This document shows positions 1 to 8,619 of a DNA stretch of 22,563 nt, piece after piece. A model generated the notes under the pieces. It saw only the letters and a list, made by a program, of their open reading frames with translations. It did no database searches and was not told the DNA's origin. The stretch spans positions 1 through 22,563 of the forward strand of contig JAYFNX010000048.1 in NCBI GenBank assembly GCA_034933245.1, given 5' to 3'. Every line of letters starts with the position of its first letter. Position 1 is the first letter of the stretch. This stretch comes from Pelethousia sp034933245. Its GTDB lineage: Bacteria > Bacillota > Clostridia > Christensenellales > CAG-138. Position numbers and translations under genes: made by a program.

Positions 1-10
1 ATTATGTCGC

Positions 11-1008
11 CTATATGATGAATTGTTCGCTTAGCTCAATCAGTTCATCCTCTCTAAAATTCCGCTTTGCCTTTTACCCAACACCCGGGCCCAACGCATA
101 GGCAAAATGCCGTTTCGCGGTAATATTGTCTTCTCTGAAGGTTTCCCCCACCCGTATATTCCGTAATGCCACGATACTTTTCCGGTCGATATCCTTGTTG
201 CGCGCCTCGCTGGGCGAACAGATCTTTTCTCCTGTTCCCATCGCGGTCTAAATGTGCCGGATTGCCTGCACCATGGGCGCGAGTTCGCAGGGTTCCATGC
301 CGGCCTAGTGATCAGTGCCCTCCATGGTGTGATCCAAGATGAAGTGCCCATAGCCGCCGCTCCCAAGGCTATGGCAGCGCGGGGGATCTCTATGCCCTGC
401 GTATGGTCTGAATACCCTACAGGCACTTGAAAAATTTTCCTCATGGTTTGCATTGCCAGCAAATTCACATCCCTATAGGGAGTTGGATATTCGGCATTGC
501 AAAGGAGAAGCGTGATCTCCCTCGCGCCATTATCTCGCAACACGTCCACCGCTGCCCGAATTTCCGTCAAATTACACATACTTGTAGACATCACAACAGG
601 CTTGCCAGTTTTCGCAATGGTGACCAAATAGGACAGGTTTGTTATTTCTCCCGAAGGAATTTTTCAAAGCGGCATTTGCAGCCCCGTCAAAAAATGGATG
701 ATGGGGAGATCAACGGGCGAAGATACGAAGCCGATACCGATGCAGTCGCAATGTTTCTTCAGCTTCATGAACGCGCTGAAGGAGAGATTGCGCTTTTTTA
801 GCATAGCAAGCTGGCTTTCGCTCTTCCCGGTGGTATGTTTCTGATACGCCGCCTTTTGCGTCTGCCTTGCAACCAGGTTTTTCGGTAGAAATATCTGGTA
901 CTTCACCTAGTCCGCACCTGCTGTTTTGGCCGTGTCTGCCAACCTTTTAGCTAGCTCTAGTTTGCCGTTATGGTTTAAGCCCGCTTCGGCTATAATGATT
1001 GCGCTCAT
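11..1008 (-). pseudogene. neuB: Decayed NeuB-type nonulosonic acid synthase
   Basis: The intact family condenses phosphoenolpyruvate with an N-acylated mannosamine-type sugar to make sialic, legionaminic or related acids. Reading through the lesions recovers the whole protein, from an N-terminal AEAGLNHNG motif through MLKKRNLSF, IPSGEITNL, SDHTQGIEIP and HFILDHTMEG to a C-terminal PMRW...FREDELIEL segment. The length of about 333 codons is normal for NeuB. Lesions seen are in-frame TAG at 907-909, TGA at 664-666, TAG at 305-307 and TAG at 248-250, a frameshift near 345-355 that splits the HF...DHTMEG motif, and another frameshift near 55-70. The ATG at 1006-1008 overlaps the stop of the preceding acetyltransferase remnant as ATGA, so the old operon coupling is still visible. 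The longest surviving frame (roughly 40-627) reads into nonsense after the first frameshift and is not a working gene. Confidence 0.93.
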
Positions 1009-1643
1009 GCCTTGCTTACTTCCCTGCATGGATTGCCGTATGCTTTAACGCTACCAGTAAGATGTCACCACGCTGCCTGCGCCTACGATGCTTTTGGATC
1101 CAATGCACAGGCATTGCAGTACCACGGCATTACTTCCGATATGCGTGTCCTCCCCTACACATACGTTACCACCTAACACCGCCCCTGGGCAATATGGACA
1201 AAAGTGCTTATTTTATCATCATGCTCCGCGATGGAACCAGTGTTCAGGATGGCGCAATTTCCTACCGATACCCCTGCGTTTACTACTGCCCTCTTCCCGA
1301 TAAAGATTCCTTGGCCCAACGACGTATAGGGGCTAACCGTTGCCGTTGGATCAATAATATTGGGTGCGGCATAACCGTTTTGCCAAATCAGATCCTAAAG
1401 GTACCGCCGGAGCCGTGTATCCCCTAAACTCCCCACAACAACGAATGCGGCCTCAAATTCCCGTCGCAAAGCAGGCAGGTCTTCATCCCGGCCTATCACT
1501 GGCATACCCAGAATTTCACCTGTTCCCTCCGGGGCAACAATGCCGATGCGCGTATTCTTCCCCATGGCCAGTAAGGCGCAAAGCACGGACTTACAGTGTC
1601 CGGCGCCACCTAAGAGCAGAATACTTCTCCCGGTCTCATTCAT
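1005..1643 (-). pseudogene. neuD: Decayed NeuD/PglD-type sugar acetyltransferase
   Basis: Family members are trimeric left-handed beta-helix acetyltransferases with an N-terminal nucleotide-binding fold, acting on amino sugars or nonulosonic acids. The N-terminus reads SILLLGGAGHCKSVL, the usual glycine-rich start. After an in-frame TAG at 1395-1397 the same frame continues with NGYAAPNIIDPTATVSPYTS and hexapeptide-repeat sequence (GKRAVVNAGVSVG, NTGSIAEHD). A one-base deletion near 1190 shifts the frame to GGNVCVGEDTHIGSNAVV and GAGSVVT. A further small lesion near 1050 precedes the conserved tail AYGNPCREVSKA. The start at 1641-1643 overlaps the end of the upstream nucleotidyltransferase remnant, and its stop overlaps the neuB start. 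Length is about 212 codons, normal for the family. Confidence 0.9.
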
Positions 1644-2681
1644 CTCTCTCCAGCCTCCTGCGCATCTCCTCCATGGTGTCAAACCGGCCCATATCCAGCC
1701 CTGCATCCTGACTCACAGGATATACGCCCACGGGTTCCCCCGATGCACGGAGCCTATCCACCACAGTAGGGAAACCAACCGCTTCCCCGCTCTTTAGACT
1801 ATTGATTACCTGGGGTTCCACTAAATAACATCCCGTATTGACCAAATAGGATAGCTGGGGTTTTTCCCTGAAAGCCCGAATGCTTCCGTTCTCTCCCGGC
1901 TCTACCACGCCGTAGGGTATCTCGAAGCGTTTAAGGGCAGTTATCCTCGTAACCAGGTTGCCATTTTTCCGATGTGTATCCAGAATTTTCTTGAAGTCCT
2001 CCTCAACCACCGTATCGCAGTTGATAAAAATAAACGTCTCCTGTAATATGCCCTTTAGGAGTTCCAATCCGCCCCCGGTACCCAGAGGCGTTGCCTCATC
2101 AATAAAGGTCAACTCGTAGTCCTTCTCTAACTCGCTAAAGTAAGCCTTGATCATGTTTCGCTTGTGGTTCACGATCATAAAAAATCGGGTACACCCTAGG
2201 CCCCGGAAGCGGTTGATGATGATTCACGCAATGGGCAGTTCCCCAACAGGAATGAGAGGCTTTGGTAGAATTTTCGTATACGCATATAGCCGAGTTCCTT
2301 TCCCGCCCGCATTCATGACTACAGGCAAGGAAACAGACGCCCTACTTTTAACAGGTGTCTCCTCCCGGGACACGATATCCAGAATATGCATCTCCGCATC
2401 CACGATGGGAATAGCGGTAATCATATATTTCCTCATCAATGCGCGGGCATTTACACGGTCTACCTGCCGACTATACTTGGGAGCATAGTTCGCAAAATCA
2501 CCTGCTGTTGCTTCCATGCTGCCGGTTCGCAGAATATAGCGGCGGATATCGCCGTCCGTTACCGAGGCCACCAAACGCCATCCCGCAACACAAAAAGGGG
2601 TTCACCACCTGTGCTTTCCAAACGCATAAGCGCCTGGGTAAGCGTGGTGTCCTCTTGGATAAACACCCTTTCCATTTGCAT
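1636..2681 (-). pseudogene. Decayed CBS-domain nucleotidyltransferase (PtmE-like)
   Basis: This is a sugar-1-phosphate nucleotidyltransferase with an N-terminal CBS pair, the architecture of Campylobacter PtmE, which makes GDP-glucosamine for legionaminic acid. The start ATG at 2679-2681 follows GGGAGG at a usual distance. Residues from about 1 to 115 give CBS sequence (TLTQALMRLESTGGEPLFVL, TDGDIRRYIL, ITAIPIVDAEMHILDIV). Then comes the pyrophosphorylase motif VMNAGGKGTRLYAYTKILPK, followed by EATPLGTGGGLELL and a C-terminal LDMGRFDTMEEM segment. A one-base deletion near 2578 and an in-frame TGA at 2224-2226 break it. The distal piece, 1636-2178, is still an open 180-codon frame, so a partial protein could in principle be translated. 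The assignment to PtmE rests on domain order and on the neighbouring neuB/neuD remnants. Confidence 0.88.
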
Positions 2682-2689
2682 ATCGGATA

Positions 2690-3827
2690 TTATTCCTCCC
2701 ATACAGGCTTCTTTAGGCCCATTCACCCCGCTGAACCGTTCACGATTCTATAGCCTGTGGATAATTGCCCAGGATTCTGCCTCGCTATACCCTGCAAATG
2801 TACAAAAGTCCCTTTTTCTCGCGGGGAATCACACTATATCACACCATATCGCACCATTCTGGCTGCATAATCCGTTGCGGTAGCGTGTCCAAACTTTGGA
2901 TACTTCAGCCAAGAATGTACTAAATATGCCCGGCTGTCAATTTAATCAAAACTTTCTATGTGGTGCGTGGGATCTCATTCGTGGGTTAAATTGTGAAAGT
3001 ACTTGGATTTTGCCAGGTTGTAATTTCAAATACTATTCCAGGGGATAAAGTAGGATACATACATAGGATCCAGCTTATCCATCTCTTCCAGTGAAGAGGC
3101 AACCGTCATCTCCAACGCTTCCCGGGATATGCCTGCCTTGCGAATCAACTTCTCAGCGTCTATATCAAAAGCAACTTCATTTTTCACCTGACCTTTGGCG
3201 GAATAGGTTTCGTTATAGTCGCTTCCGTCATATTCATAGCTTACGTTCTCACCGTAAGAATTTGCGCGCCGTCCGGAGAGGATAGCTATAGATCAGGCGG
3301 TCGATAAACCAAGTCGGCCTCCCATACTTTTCAAAGGTATAGCGCATAAGCTTTTTTCAGTGCGAATGCCCGGCTTGAGGCTAATGATGTTACAGCCGAA
3401 CACCTCTGAAATATTCTTTTGATTATAAATCCCCGCATCTGTCATAGGGAAATTGTCTTCCACGCTGAACAGAATGGGGCTCATTCCCTTAACTCTTTTT
3501 CATTATGAAACTTAAATAGTTTAGCGCCTCTAGGCTCTAGCTGTATGGTATCCCATCTCGAAGCAGCGAATAATTTAGTAATCCAGTCAAAACCGTAACT
3601 GCAGCCCATGTAGCGCCAATTCCTCGCATATATCGTTAATATGTGCAATATGGTTTCTTGCAGCCGGGCATGTCCATCGCATAATATAAACTCCCAAGCA
3701 TCTTATCTTATACTACGCGCTTTGCGTTTCTTGCTTGCCTTCCCTGCATCGGAATGCGCAATCCCCGCTGCATGAAAACAGAATCCTATCCGGAGAAGCG
3801 TCTTTTTGGCCAACTATCGCCGATCAT
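2690..3827 (-). pseudogene. Decayed N-acetyl sugar amidotransferase (PseA/PtmG-like)
   Basis: The family uses an ATP-pyrophosphatase fold to make acetamidino groups on nonulosonic acids. The clearest homology is MSPILFSVEDNFPMTDAG, NISEVFGCNIISLKP, RPTWFIDRLIYSYPLR, GENVSYEYDGSDYNETYSAK, LVHSWLKYPKFGHATATDY and a C-terminal LKKPVWEE ending at TAA 2690-2692. The pieces lie in different frames. Nonsense codons TGA 3026-3028, TGA 2975-2977 and TAA 2942-2944 interrupt one otherwise homologous frame, there is a frameshift near 3350, and bases are missing near 3250 before YGENVS. Upstream of 3484 the match is weak (traces such as GIAHS...KASKKRK and DAWEF..LCD), but a start near 3827 would give about 379 codons, the usual size. 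The N-terminal third, including the SGGKDS loop, is too degraded to confirm. Confidence 0.8.
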
Positions 3828-3914
3828 ATTCCCCGTATCCACTTGATACGGCTCCGGCCATAGTCCCAAGCAAACTTCAATCGATGTTGTTGGCACCGGA
3901 GATCAAAAGTTTCT

Positions 3915-4568
3915 TTATTCTACCGCACGCTCCCTAACCGCATCGCTTTTCTCCATCTGCTTTTCCCTTTCAAGCGTGCCGGTACCGCCCTCCATAATGC
4001 CATCATGCTTGAGCACTGACAAAATCGTGCCGAAAAAGCATTTGCAGTCAAACAGAAAACTCATCCGCTGCACATAGTCCCCATCCAGCTTTGCCTTAAT
4101 CGGAATTTCCAACTCATCCCTGCCGTTGATTTGCGCCCATCCTGTAAGCCCGGGACGAACATCGTTTGCGCCATATCTATCGCGCTCATCAATAAGGTCA
4201 TATTGGTTCCATAAGGCTGGGCGTGGGCCTATGATGCTCATGTCGCCAACAAGAATGTTGAATATTTGAGGCAACTCGTCCAGGCTTGTTTTGCGTAAAA
4301 AACGGCCTGAACGGGTAATCCATTGCGAGGGGTTCTCCAGCAAATGTGTTGGCACATCGCTTGGTGTATTCATACGCATGGTACGAAACTTAAGGATTGT
4401 AAAAGTCTTCTTATGCAAGCCAAGACGCTTTTGCCTAAAAAAGACAGGCCCGTGAGAATCCAGCTTTATCCAAGCCGCTAAAACAAGAACGGGAAGGAAC
4501 ATTAATAGGAGCCCCACAAACGATAACAAAATGTCTAAGCGGCGTTTTATATGCTTGCGATATATCAT
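3915..4568 (-). CDS. PglC/WcaJ-type phosphoglycosyl transferase
   Basis: A monotopic bacterial sugar transferase that moves a sugar-1-phosphate from a UDP-sugar to undecaprenyl phosphate, the first membrane step of glycan assembly. With the ATG at 4566-4568 the protein has 217 residues, typical of the short PglC class. A basic N-terminus and a hydrophobic membrane-embedded helix (about 11-34) are followed by KFRTM (60-64), the catalytic Asp-Glu pair in DELPQ (97-101), GDMSIIGPRP (108-117), RPGLTGWAQI, and an EGGTGT tail common in this family. A TTG codon lies immediately before the ATG; an AGGAT-like ribosome site fits either. It follows the dehydratase gene by about 11 bases, so the pair is co-transcribed, and the likely substrate is the UDP-diacetamido sugar path begun by that enzyme. 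No lesion is seen, unlike the genes downstream. Confidence 0.93.
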   Translation of the reverse strand: MIYRKHIKRRLDILLSFVGLLLMFLPVLVLAAWIKLDSHGPVFFRQKRLGLHKKTFTILKFRTMRMNTPSDVPTHLLENPSQWITRSGRFLRKTSLDELPQIFNILVGDMSIIGPRPALWNQYDLIDERDRYGANDVRPGLTGWAQINGRDELEIPIKAKLDGDYVQRMSFLFDCKCFFGTILSVLKHDGIMEGGTGTLEREKQMEKSDAVRERAVE

Positions 4569-4579
4569 CAATTTCTATC

Positions 4580-6541
4580 CTATATCTGCAATTGCGTGGG
4601 CAATTTTGTAGGAACACCCGCATGAATGGACGGGATTACATCCTCATTATCTACCTGTTCCTTCGGCGCACAATATGTTGGCACGACCTTGGCCACATAT
4701 CTGCGGATATGACGGAGGTCCCTCTCGGCCATGCGGCATAAATAATCAATGCGGCTCTTGATCTCCTCTGCTCTAACGGGATGCGTCTTCCCCACTAGAA
4801 TAACCGGGAAATCGCTCTCGCCCTGTACCTCGTCCTCCTGCAAAAGCTCCTCCAGCATCTTCTCGCCAGGCCTAAGTCCAGTATATACGATCTTGATATC
4901 CACGTCCGGTTCGAAACCGGATAGCCGAATGAACGTGCGCGCAAACGCATCGATATTCACGGGATCCCCCATATCCAGCAGGAAAATTTCGCCCTGATTC
5001 GCCATACTACCCGCCTGCAGCACCAGTTGGGCAGCTTCCGGAATGGTCATAAAATACCGTTTGATATCTTTATGCGTTACCGTTACGGGACCGCCAACGG
5101 AAATCTGCCGTCTGAAAAGTGGAATCACGCTTCCGTTGCTACCAAGAACATTGCCGAATCGAACCGCCACATATTTTGTATTTTTACTGGCCTGGTTCAT
5201 GTACTGCACAATCAATTCGCACAGATATTTGGTTGCCCCCATAATATTAGTAGGGTTGACGGCCTTATCCGTGGAGATCAGCACAAAACGCTTTACGTTA
5301 GCCATATCCGCCGCTTTTGCCGTATTGAAAGTACCGCTTACATTGTTCTTGATTGCCTCAATGGGGCTAACCTCCATCAGCGGTACATGCTTGTGTGCCG
5401 CCGCATGAAATACCACATCCGGCCTATACTGTGCAAAAACCTCGTCCAGGCGTGGAATATCCCGCACCGAACCAATGACAACCTCCAGATCAAGCCCGTC
5501 CCCATAGATGCGCTTAAGATCTACATAAAGTTCATAGGCATTGTTTTCGTAGATATCAAAAATTACCAGTTTTTTTGGATTAAATTTTGCGATTTGCCTA
5601 CAAAGCTCGGAACCAATAGAACCGCCGCCACCTGTGACTAGTACTGTGCTGCCCCCAAGATAGCCGCAGATCGCTTCCATATCAAGCTTCACCACCGGGC
5701 GCTCTAAAAGGTCTCCCACATCCACATCCCGCAGTTGCCCTAAATCACTTTTCCCTGCCAACATGGTCTCAACTGTAGGGATGATTTTCAGCTCACAGTC
5801 CGTGGCAGTACATATTTCCAATATTCGCCGCTTGGCTACGCGGTCGGAAGAGGGAATTGCATATATAATTTGCTTAACACCATATTTTTTCACTACCATA
5901 GGTATATCATTGGTGGTTCCAACGATGCGGACACCATGAACCCGAACGCCTCTTTTTTCAGGATCGTCATCTACAATGCAAACGGGTGATAAATCAATGC
6001 CACGCGTTTCCTGCATCTGGCGGATGATATCGGCCCCCGCATTTCCCGCGCCTATGACGAGCACGGGTATTTTGCCCTGCGCAAAGATATTGCTTTTCAA
6101 TAGCCGCCGGAACACTCTATAGGACAGCCGAAGGCCTCCATGCAGGAGGATAATAATGAGACCCGCCGCAATATAGATGGAACGCGGCATCCTGTCCATG
6201 CGAATAGCAGCAAGGGTGTAACACAACACCGTAGACAGAATGGAAGCGCCGATCACATAAAGGAGCTCCTCAATGCTGGCGTGCTCCCAAAGGGTGGAAT
6301 ACAGCCGAAACATCGCGTTTACCACGAGGTAAATCAAAATTATATACAATATGGAGTGTTCGAATGTGTTCCAGTATTTGTCCGGAACTTTCCCGCCAAA
6401 CCGGAATGCAAGGGTAGCCAAATACGCCGCAAGAACGCAAGCAGCGTCTAGAAAAAAAAGAAGGAGCCTGCGGCTCCACGGTATGATGCTCTTAACTTTA
6501 TTATCTATCTTTTTTCCCTTCTTTTTTAACGGTGATATCAC
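4580..6541 (-). CDS. PglF/CapD-type UDP-HexNAc 4,6-dehydratase, membrane-bound
   Basis: A polysaccharide-biosynthesis dehydratase that turns UDP-GlcNAc into the 4-keto-6-deoxy sugar used for bacillosamine-like or other surface sugars. The 653-residue protein has four predicted membrane helices (about 26-46, 62-80, 93-113, 121-137). A first Rossmann-like domain carries GAGNAGA at 164-170, and the C-terminal SDR domain carries TGGGGSIG at 303-310. The active-site stretch STDKAVNPTNIMGATK (423-438) has Met where classical SDRs have the catalytic Tyr, which is normal for the membrane-bound members. The only reasonable start is GTG at 6539-6541, 25 bases after the NusG-like gene. The position between the antiterminator and the initiating transferase fits a glycan-priming operon. 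The exact product sugar cannot be told from sequence. Confidence 0.93.
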   Translation of the reverse strand: MISPLKKKGKKIDNKVKSIIPWSRRLLLFFLDAACVLAAYLATLAFRFGGKVPDKYWNTFEHSILYIILIYLVVNAMFRLYSTLWEHASIEELLYVIGASILSTVLCYTLAAIRMDRMPRSIYIAAGLIIILLHGGLRLSYRVFRRLLKSNIFAQGKIPVLVIGAGNAGADIIRQMQETRGIDLSPVCIVDDDPEKRGVRVHGVRIVGTTNDIPMVVKKYGVKQIIYAIPSSDRVAKRRILEICTATDCELKIIPTVETMLAGKSDLGQLRDVDVGDLLERPVVKLDMEAICGYLGGSTVLVTGGGGSIGSELCRQIAKFNPKKLVIFDIYENNAYELYVDLKRIYGDGLDLEVVIGSVRDIPRLDEVFAQYRPDVVFHAAAHKHVPLMEVSPIEAIKNNVSGTFNTAKAADMANVKRFVLISTDKAVNPTNIMGATKYLCELIVQYMNQASKNTKYVAVRFGNVLGSNGSVIPLFRRQISVGGPVTVTHKDIKRYFMTIPEAAQLVLQAGSMANQGEIFLLDMGDPVNIDAFARTFIRLSGFEPDVDIKIVYTGLRPGEKMLEELLQEDEVQGESDFPVILVGKTHPVRAEEIKSRIDYLCRMAERDLRHIRRYVAKVVPTYCAPKEQVDNEDVIPSIHAGVPTKLPTQLQI

Positions 6542-6566
6542 CTACAAAATATGCTCACCCTGCGCT

Positions 6567-7112
6567 TTATCTTTTCCAATCCACTAACACACCCTCTTGC
6601 AAAGTCATCCAATGGAAGCTGAGCCAAACATTTTTTGTCATTTCCCCAACTTTCACGGCAACCAAAGCAGAACGGTGACGGCGATCAATTTTTAAAATTT
6701 CACCCTCATAGGCTTTGAGCGGCCCGTCAATGACCTGTGTTTTATCTCCGACTAGCATAGCGCGCGACACGCTGATATGGCCTTCATAGCATAACACCCA
6801 CTGTGCAAAATCCAAATCGCCGCCCGACAGGATATATTCGCTGTGCTCAGATTCCGCATACCCCAATAAGCGATTCACTCGTTGACAATGGTAAAACGCA
6901 TGCGGCTCAATGGGCTCTCTCGAATAGATGAACACATAGCCTGGAAGCAGCGGCCTCGTTTTTATAGTCCACACACCGTTTTTCAATTCCTCTCGATCAA
7001 TCAAGGGGAAAAGTACGCACGTATTCTGGAGTTGCCGTTCCAAGTCGCTTTTTAAAACGTTTTCGCTCCCCGCATCGCATGAGACGCAATATACGAAAGG
7101 ATAGCCTTGCAT
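6567..7112 (-). CDS. NusG-paralogue antiterminator (LoaP/UpxY-like)
   Basis: Specialised NusG paralogues bind RNA polymerase and allow it to read through terminators in long polysaccharide operons. The 181-residue product has an NGN-type domain (about 5-110) with LPGYVFI at 56-62, matching the NusG motif, and a KOW element around 127-145 (VIDGPLKAYEGEILKIDRR). The ATG at 7110-7112 was chosen because GGAGGG lies 9 bases upstream and because the NGN fold starts at once with YPFVYCV. An in-frame extension to 7253 exists but lacks a family match. As first intact gene of the glycan locus, transcribed in the same direction, it probably regulates the dehydratase, transferase and formerly the nonulosonic genes. 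It is not the housekeeping nusG, which sits beside secE and ribosomal genes. Whether it is LoaP in the strict sense needs a tree. Confidence 0.85.
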   Translation of the reverse strand: MQGYPFVYCVSCDAGSENVLKSDLERQLQNTCVLFPLIDREELKNGVWTIKTRPLLPGYVFIYSREPIEPHAFYHCQRVNRLLGYAESEHSEYILSGGDLDFAQWVLCYEGHISVSRAMLVGDKTQVIDGPLKAYEGEILKIDRRHRSALVAVKVGEMTKNVWLSFHWMTLQEGVLVDWKR

Positions 7113-7433
7113 ATAGCTTCGCCCTCCATACTTCCGTATGGCTTTTTTTAATATGAACCCTGGAGCTTGTCCGTGTACCAGCTGTAATCGCCGAACAATT
7201 TCCAAGGCTTGTATACAAAACTCGTCTCTCGTCTCCTTTTGCATAAAGCGCAAAAAAATGAGAGCCTATTTTGTCATATAAAAGGATAGCATATATACCA
7301 TTAAATGCAATCCGCCGACAGCTTGCCTGCCATGTCATTTTATAAATATTGTATTATTATGTAAATTATACAAAGCAAAATCCAGCATCTATTCTTCCGT
7401 AACACAAGACGCATAATGCTTTACGTACTGTTT

Positions 7434-7466
7434 TATTAAAGAATTGATATGCTCAATTCTTTAATA
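7434..7466. repeat. Perfect 14-bp inverted repeat, 5-nt loop
   Basis: Arms 7434-7447 and 7453-7466 are exact reverse complements around the loop TATGC. The arms are AT-rich and no T-run follows on either strand, so it is not a standard terminator. It overlaps the last codons and stop of the truncated membrane gene and lies about 320 bases before the NusG-like start. It could be a scar of the truncation, or an RNA hairpin in the leader of the antiterminator gene. Confidence 0.8.
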
Positions 7467-7714
7467 GCAAAGCGCCGGTAGAATCCAGATACCGTAAGGC
7501 TGAAAAATAGAATGGCGCAAACGATGAAAAAGCTCTGCTTTGCGTTTGTGATGGCAGAATAAAGATTACTGTCTATAAACAGCGGATGAATAAGAAAAAT
7601 GGCGAATACAAACAGCATTGCCGTTTGAGACATCCACCCTTGAACCTTTTGCATATAGCGCTGCGCTCCGTGCTGCGCCTTTGAAATGCCCGTCTTTTTT
7701 GTTTTTGCCGCCAA
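7436..7714 (-). pseudogene. Truncated N-terminus of O-antigen ligase-like membrane protein
   Basis: The 92-codon frame starts at TTG (7712-7714), preceded by a strong AGGGGTGA site at proper spacing. A Lys-rich cytoplasmic N-terminus leads into two hydrophobic segments, about residues 30-48 (MSQTAMLFVFAIFLIHPLF) and 60-78. This looks like the beginning of the large O-antigen ligase/polymerase family of Clostridia, whose members run to several hundred residues; the match is from memory of the family and moderate. The frame ends inside a perfect 14-base inverted repeat (7434-7466), after which no membrane sequence continues. A promoter lies about 145 bases upstream. Alternatively it is a genuine small two-helix membrane protein. 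Loss of the polymerase would fit the decay of the rest of this glycan locus. Confidence 0.6.
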
Positions 7715-7750
7715 AACAGGTCACCCCTTTTAGTGTTTCTCTACCGCTAT

Positions 7751-7780
7751 TATACCCTGATGAGAAGCAGACAGGGTATA
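7751..7780. repeat. 9-bp inverted repeat overlapping a TATAAT box
   Basis: TATACCCTG at 7751-7759 and CAGGGTATA at 7772-7780 are perfect inverted arms with a 12-base spacer. On the minus strand the left arm runs into TATAAT at 7749-7754, 35 bases before the TTG start of the membrane-protein fragment. It may be an operator or a transcript hairpin in the 5' leader made from the stronger promoter at 7858-7885. No binding family can be named. Confidence 0.45.
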
Positions 7781-7857
7781 TTTATACTCCGCATCTATGC
7801 GCCGCAGAGAAGATCCGCGCACGTACGCCCACGCATAAAGAATAGCCTCTTTGGATT

Positions 7858-7885
7858 ATTATACCATAATGTAAGTACGAGTCAA
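7858..7885 (-). promoter_or_regulatory. Sigma-A promoter of the glycan locus
   Basis: On the minus strand TTGACT (7880-7885) is separated by 16 bases from TATAAT (7858-7863), with TGG directly before the -10 as an extended element. It gives a leader of about 140 bases before the TTG at 7714. Since no convincing promoter was found between the membrane fragment and the NusG-like gene, this may now drive the whole surviving glycan operon. The rest of 7715-8019 shows no supported gene. Confidence 0.75.
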
Positions 7886-8019
7886 GAAGAGCAAGGCCTA
7901 GGCTTAAGCTTTTCGCCGTGTCGAGGATCTCCTTCGCGCGCCCGGGATTTCTCCCTTCATTAAAGGTATCCAGCAGAGGGACCGCGCTGTTTCTGTTGGC
8001 ATTTACCTTATTAACAGCC

Positions 8020-8619
8020 TTATTTTAGCTGCGTATCCGTAACATGTTTATCCTTATGGGGGAACTTCTTATCAAAGGCTTCCAGCTCCATAGGATCCAT
8101 CTGAAAAACAGGATCCTCCTGGAATTTTCCGCGAATGCCCGCAAGCGCTCCCTTCTCCAGCTCCAGTGCCATAAACGCATCAAAGTTTTGCCCATCGGCA
8201 GTGGAAATATGAAACCGCGCGGCATCTACAAACCCAAAGCGGTGATAATAGGCCGGGTTTCCATAGATGACAATGGCCCTATATCCCTTTTCTTGCGCCA
8301 GCTTCTTTGTATGGTTGATGAGCAAAGAGCCAATGCCCGTTTTCTGTTTGGCGGGCAGCACACTGATTGGGCCGAACGTGAGCACCGCCTGCTCGCCTCC
8401 GTTTTCGGCAACGATTTTGGCCTTGGAATACATGATGTTTCCAACAATCTGCCCGTCTTGCTCCGTCACATAGTCCAGTTCGGGCAAAAACGCCGTCTTC
8501 CTAAGCTTATGCGCCAAAATGTGTTCGTCGCAGCCCGGCCTATACACATCCCAAAAAGCCTCTCTTGTCAGGTTTTCAACCGCCGCATAGTCCCGTTCGT
8601 TTTCCAGACGAATCATCAT
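8020..8619 (-). CDS. GNAT-family N-acetyltransferase
   Basis: A 199-residue acetyl-CoA-dependent transferase of the GCN5-related superfamily. The acetyl-CoA pyrophosphate loop is Q92-K-T-G-I-G97, after the beta-strand VLTFGPISVLP, and NPAYYHRFGF follows as the usual late beta-strand/turn of the YhbS-like group. The start ATG at 8617-8619 overlaps the stop of the MutS2-like gene as ATGA, with AAGGAG about 7 bases before it inside the upstream gene, so the two are translationally coupled. Substrate unknown; members of this subgroup acetylate small amines or protein N-termini. The coupling to a MutS-type gene does not by itself suggest a DNA-related role. Confidence 0.88.
   Translation of the reverse strand: MMIRLENERDYAAVENLTREAFWDVYRPGCDEHILAHKLRKTAFLPELDYVTEQDGQIVGNIMYSKAKIVAENGGEQAVLTFGPISVLPAKQKTGIGSLLINHTKKLAQEKGYRAIVIYGNPAYYHRFGFVDAARFHISTADGQNFDAFMALELEKGALAGIRGKFQEDPVFQMDPMELEAFDKKFPHKDKHVTDTQLK

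Noticed and set aside
40..627. Open frame of 195 codons as a working gene
   Set aside because: Its first 90 residues are NeuB but the rest is out of frame, with the true NeuB continuation readable in another frame; it is a fragment of the pseudogene.
7113..7253. N-terminal extension of the NusG-like protein
   Set aside because: It is in frame but lacks a ribosome site and family similarity; GGAGGG before the ATG at 7112 decides the start.
7780..8014. Minus-strand open stretch of about 75 codons after the GNAT gene
   Set aside because: It has no start codon with a ribosome site and runs across the strong promoter at 7858-7885; possibly a remnant but not supported.
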